DNA of 39,048 nt from Bacillota bacterium. Lineage in GTDB: Bacteria > Bacillota > Dethiobacteria > DTU022. The notes below the pieces were generated by a model, which saw only the letters and a list, made by a program, of their open reading frames with translations, did not search any database and was not told the DNA's origin. A program made the position numbers and the translations under genes. The stretch's first letter is position 1. Every line of letters starts with the position of its first letter. Positions 35,575 to 39,048 of this stretch are shown here, piece by piece. The DNA lies in contig JAAZIN010000001.1 of assembly GCA_012800855.1 (NCBI GenBank), positions 1 to 39,048 of the forward strand, written 5' to 3'.

Positions 35575-38476
35575 TAGTGATCGCCTCCTCAATTTCTCGA
35601 GCCGATTCCGCAGCGCGTATGGCCTGGATCTTGTTGGGATCGTTGATCACCTTGAGAAGTGATGCAAAGAGCTGCCGGTCGGATACGCGCAGGGCCAGCA
35701 AAAAAACGAGGTCAACCTGCAAGCCCCACCACTCCACGGGCTCAGCCAGGGTGGCTATGGCCACTCCCGGCTTATGGACATACTGGGGATCGGCATGGGG
35801 GATGGCTATGCCTCCCTGCAGGCAGGTCGGCCCCATCTCTTCCCGTTCCAGAACGCTTTCCACAAAACCGGGCTTGACATAACCCTGCTGCAGCAGCCTG
35901 CGGCCCAGCTCCCGGATAACCGCAGCCCGATCGGGCCAGTGCTGCTTCACGGCAATCATTTCTGGCACCGTGATCTTATCGCTGCCAGGCGCCAGAATTT
36001 CGCTGCGCCCCAGCAGCATTTTTAAATGCTCCATTCCCTCCCCGTTGACTAAATCGTAGAAGGGGATGAAGGGCAGGCCGCTAATCTCGGGATCAATTGT
36101 CCCCACCGCAGCTATGACCCGCTGCTTCTGCCGCCACCGTTCAATGCGCTGCAGCAGCTCCACCTCGTCCATCAGCCCCACCGTTTTAACGGCCACGTTA
36201 AATTCCTTGAGCCGCGGTTCAAGGTAATCGCGAATCTTTTCCGCAGCGCCGTAGCCCGACAGGCAGACGGCAATAACAACGGCCTCCTTTGAAGAGCGGT
36301 CCGGAGACGCAAAAGACATCCTCTTGGACTGGGCGAGGGCTGAAGCTATCTCGTCCACGGTGGCATTGGAAAACATGGCCCAGCGGGTTGCCTCCAGGAT
36401 CATGACCAGGTCAACCCGGTCTACCGTCCGCACCTTGAAGCCAAGCCGCTGCTCAATGATTTCACCGAAGGTGAGCAGGGAACCCATGTCCACAAGTATC
36501 AGGATCCCCTTGCCCCGGTGAACCTCCTTGCAGAGGACAATGGCGCGCTCCAGGAAGCGGTCCGGGCTTTCTCCAAGCTCCATGTCGAGCCCATGGGCAT
36601 GGTTCACTTTAAGCATGCTGTTGACCACCCTGGCCATCTCCGTGGCCGCCCGGCCATGTGTAAGCACCACCACGGCCACATTGCCTTCGTCATGCACATG
36701 ATCGGAAAGAAAGGCGGAGAGGTAGAGGGTGATGAAGCCGATCTCCTCTTCGGGGAGGGCAATGCGGTAATTCCTTTTGACAACATTGCCCATTTTAAGC
36801 GCCGTGAGATATTCCCGCTGGTGTTCTTGCTTGATTTGCTCCAGGCGGGGATTGTAGATGGGCTTGCCGCTGAGGATGCGCTTAAGGGTGGTGTTCAAAT
36901 GCAGGGCCAGGTAGAAGAACAGCTGATCGCCGTGGACAAGAGGAAGCTCGTTGCTGGCAATATCCACCATCTGGGATACTGTTTCCGCGAGCTCAAGGCC
37001 GACGATCTTTTCCAAATCCTGCCTGCTTAAAGCGTGCTTGATCTTGCGGGTATGAGCGATAAATCGGTTGAACTCTTTTTCCAGCTCCTTGGAGATGCGC
37101 TGGTTGGCCTCCTCCAGGCTGAGCCCCTCCCGGCGGCAGCGGCTTACTTCCCGCTCGATATACTCGTATATCTTCGCCGGCAAGGTATAGATATTTTCAG
37201 CCAGGATGGACCCATCTCCCGAGTCAAAGTCCCGCGGGTAAAAAACGGCATCCTGGGTGACCAGGGCACCCAGTTCCCAGTTCTCCTTCTCCAGGATGAA
37301 GGAGCCTTTCGAACTGGCGCTCAGTTCGTTCAGGGTAATGACCACCTCGTCCGCCTGGGAGAGGGTAAAATGATTCAGGAAACCCCGGGCGCAGGCTACC
37401 TGGATGTCGCTCTTTAGCTGCCCCACGTTTCCGGGTTTGTCGCCGGAGAGGAGGGCCTTGATCACGTTGCCGTGGACCACAATTTTTTTGCCAATGCGGT
37501 TTGCTTCCTGCTTGAAAAAGTGATGGACCAGCTCCAGTCTCTCGGTTAAGGGCCTGCTGTTGAGCGAAGGCATTTCAATGACCATGGGGATGCGGCGCCG
37601 GAAGGGCAAGATGAGGCTTGATTCCAGCTTTTCGCTGGTAGCCGCAATGAGCATGAGGTTAACGCTGTGCTGGTTTTCCGTCTCACCCAGGCGGCGGTAA
37701 ACCCCGCGATCGATAATGGCGTAGAGAATCTCCTGCCCTTCCGGGGGCAGCCGGTGCACCTCGTCGAGGAATAAAATCCCCCCGTCCGCTTTCTGCACCA
37801 GGCCCGTTTTATCTTCGTTGGCCCCGGTAAAGGCGCCCCGGATGTGCCCGAAGAGTTGCGAGATCAACAACTGCGGATTCTCGGCATAGTCAGCGCAATT
37901 AAAGACCACGAAAGGGGATCCCTTTGGGCGCTGCCCCACCTCGATGGAATAGCGGTACATGGCCTCGGCCAGTTCGCTCTTGCCTACACCGCTTTCACCC
38001 AGGATCAAAGTGTGCAGGCCCTTGGGGGGGTAAACCACCGCCGCTTTAGCCTGCTGGATCTGCGTGCGCAGGCTTCCCTGCCAGCCGATGAGATTGGTGA
38101 AGGCCCCCGCCTCCTCTTCCACCTCCAAGCCGCCCGCGGCCCGGCCAGAGAGGGGGCGCACCGCGGACGCATCTCCGCCTTCAGACAACTCATCGAGCAG
38201 ACTTTTCACCACGTGGCGGGAAAGCTTATAACCGCGGGCCTTCAGTTCCTCGGTAAGAGCGCGCACGGAATAATCATGCCGCTTCTTTAACAATTCCCTA
38301 ACCGTTGAGCGCAAATGCTGCTTCAGCCGTTCCCGCGAATTGGGAATGCCAAGTTCATTGCGCAGCAGGGTAACCTCTTCACGCGTCGTCGCCAGCGCAG
38401 CGGCAAGTTCCTGGTCCGTGAGAGGACGGCGCCGGTCTTCCCGGGAGATTAGCTCTTTCAATTTTTCTTTCATCAT
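35555..38476 (-). CDS. LevR-type sigma-54-dependent activator: HTH, AAA+, PRD, EIIA-Man-like, EIIB-Gat-like, EIIA-2 domains
   Basis: Walker A GESGVGKS; sigma-54 contact GAFTGA (GHIRGAFTGANEDKTG); GGILFLDEVHRLP; PRD-like His region; VVVLTHGRAATEMARVV; VIAVCLSGYGAAEKI; C-terminal GGIAIPHADPQYVHKPGVAIATL. Start 38476 or 38473 with AGGTGAG SD. Confidence 0.9.
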   Translation of the reverse strand: MMKEKLKELISREDRRRPLTDQELAAALATTREEVTLLRNELGIPNSRERLKQHLRSTVRELLKKRHDYSVRALTEELKARGYKLSRHVVKSLLDELSEGGDASAVRPLSGRAAGGLEVEEEAGAFTNLIGWQGSLRTQIQQAKAAVVYPPKGLHTLILGESGVGKSELAEAMYRYSIEVGQRPKGSPFVVFNCADYAENPQLLISQLFGHIRGAFTGANEDKTGLVQKADGGILFLDEVHRLPPEGQEILYAIIDRGVYRRLGETENQHSVNLMLIAATSEKLESSLILPFRRRIPMVIEMPSLNSRPLTERLELVHHFFKQEANRIGKKIVVHGNVIKALLSGDKPGNVGQLKSDIQVACARGFLNHFTLSQADEVVITLNELSASSKGSFILEKENWELGALVTQDAVFYPRDFDSGDGSILAENIYTLPAKIYEYIEREVSRCRREGLSLEEANQRISKELEKEFNRFIAHTRKIKHALSRQDLEKIVGLELAETVSQMVDIASNELPLVHGDQLFFYLALHLNTTLKRILSGKPIYNPRLEQIKQEHQREYLTALKMGNVVKRNYRIALPEEEIGFITLYLSAFLSDHVHDEGNVAVVVLTHGRAATEMARVVNSMLKVNHAHGLDMELGESPDRFLERAIVLCKEVHRGKGILILVDMGSLLTFGEIIEQRLGFKVRTVDRVDLVMILEATRWAMFSNATVDEIASALAQSKRMSFASPDRSSKEAVVIAVCLSGYGAAEKIRDYLEPRLKEFNVAVKTVGLMDEVELLQRIERWRQKQRVIAAVGTIDPEISGLPFIPFYDLVNGEGMEHLKMLLGRSEILAPGSDKITVPEMIAVKQHWPDRAAVIRELGRRLLQQGYVKPGFVESVLEREEMGPTCLQGGIAIPHADPQYVHKPGVAIATLAEPVEWWGLQVDLVFLLALRVSDRQLFASLLKVINDPNKIQAIRAAESAREIEEAITIAINRT

Positions 38477-38493
38477 CTCACCTGCTTTTATGC

Positions 38494-38509
38494 TGCAATT
38501 TACATGCCA
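38494..38509 (-). promoter_or_regulatory. Sigma-54 (-24/-12) promoter candidate
   Basis: Minus strand TGGCATGTAAATTGCA, against consensus TGGCACGNNNNTTGCA; exact GG-N10-GC spacing. Confidence 0.7.
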
Positions 38510-38614
38510 TACACAAACAGCCCCCGCCAATGCGCTAAGCATAGGGGGGTAGCGCCCTAACTCATACAAATCCGACATATTTCACACAAATCCTTCAATC
38601 AATTTCTGCCACAC

Positions 38615-38635
38615 GGCTGAATATGTACATAGCCC
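38615..38635. promoter_or_regulatory. Candidate upstream activator (enhancer) site for the sigma-54 regulator
   Basis: GGCTGAATATGTACATAGCCC imperfect palindrome about 110 bp upstream of the -24 element; AATATGTA recurs at 38642-38649. Confidence 0.4.
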
Positions 38636-38910
38636 TTGAAAAATATGTAAGAGGGTGCAATTGGCTAGAAAATGCGGAGGGAAACCGCTAGGGAAGGCAA
38701 GTATAGCTTTAATACCCTCATGCTCCGCCGGGTTTGTAGGGACTGCTCATGAGCAGCCCAAATCCGTACCGGCAAACAATACAACTATTAGAACAGAAAG
38801 GCTTCCTAAACGAACATTTGTACCCCACCGGCGGGCGGAGTCATGTCCCGCATATTAGAAGCCAAACCATAATGGCTCGGGGCTGTCCAAAAACGTGGGT
38901 GGAAGCCGGT

Positions 38911-38932
38911 GGGCGGGCATTGAAGCCCGCCC
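38911..38932. repeat. Hairpin-forming repeat GGGCGGGCATTGAAGCCCGCCC
   Basis: Perfect 8-bp arms; similar to 15438-15458. Confidence 0.55.
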
Positions 38933-39048
38933 CTGATATGGTAGTGCGTGTCAAGACCCCGCATAAAATTTTTTTCATCTCATGTTTTGTCCTAAAACTA
39001 GCCGAGACCAACAAGGTCGGCATAAAATTTAGTAAAGGCAGGTGAGGC

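Noticed and set aside
38655-39045. Small plus-strand ORFs upstream of the regulator
   Set aside because: No recognizable domains or consistent ribosome sites; the region contains palindromic repeats and the putative regulatory sites instead.

Overview
GC-rich Firmicutes-like chromosomal window, with intact ORFs covering most of it. From left to right: (1) a T-box leader with a UGG (Trp) specifier ahead of a stand-alone TrpB2-type trpB; (2) a minus-strand tRNA-Sec (selC, UCA); (3) DUF2339, DUF2804 and TetR genes; (4) an AT-rich, probably foreign, single-gene insert encoding a SNF2-type helicase; (5) AlkD-like, YbjQ-like, 3D-domain and alpha/beta-hydrolase genes; (6) a minus-strand glycine cleavage locus preceded by a tandem glycine riboswitch: gcvT-gcvH-gcvPA-gcvPB, two radical-SAM genes (LipS1/LipS2-like), a LipM/LplA-like acyltransferase, lpd and serA; (7) a HyuA-like gene divergent from an amidase; (8) a long minus-strand PTS operon headed by a LevR-type sigma-54 activator with a good -24/-12 element in front of it, then IIA-IIB-IIC, Zn-ADH, SDR, M42 peptidase (SgcX-like), BtpA (SgcQ-like), ribulose-P epimerase (SgcE-like), HPr, EI and a HAD phosphatase. 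The two best candidates for a noteworthy system are the translationally coupled GCS plus LipS1/LipS2 plus octanoyltransferase lipoylation module, and the expanded sgc-like PTS operon that carries its own EI and HPr and a regulator with a fused EIIA domain. Decaying tandem repeats sharing an AAATCCCCCCGGCCCCC seed also occur at three intergenic sites. All calls come from reading the sequence and the supplied ORF track; no database search was run.
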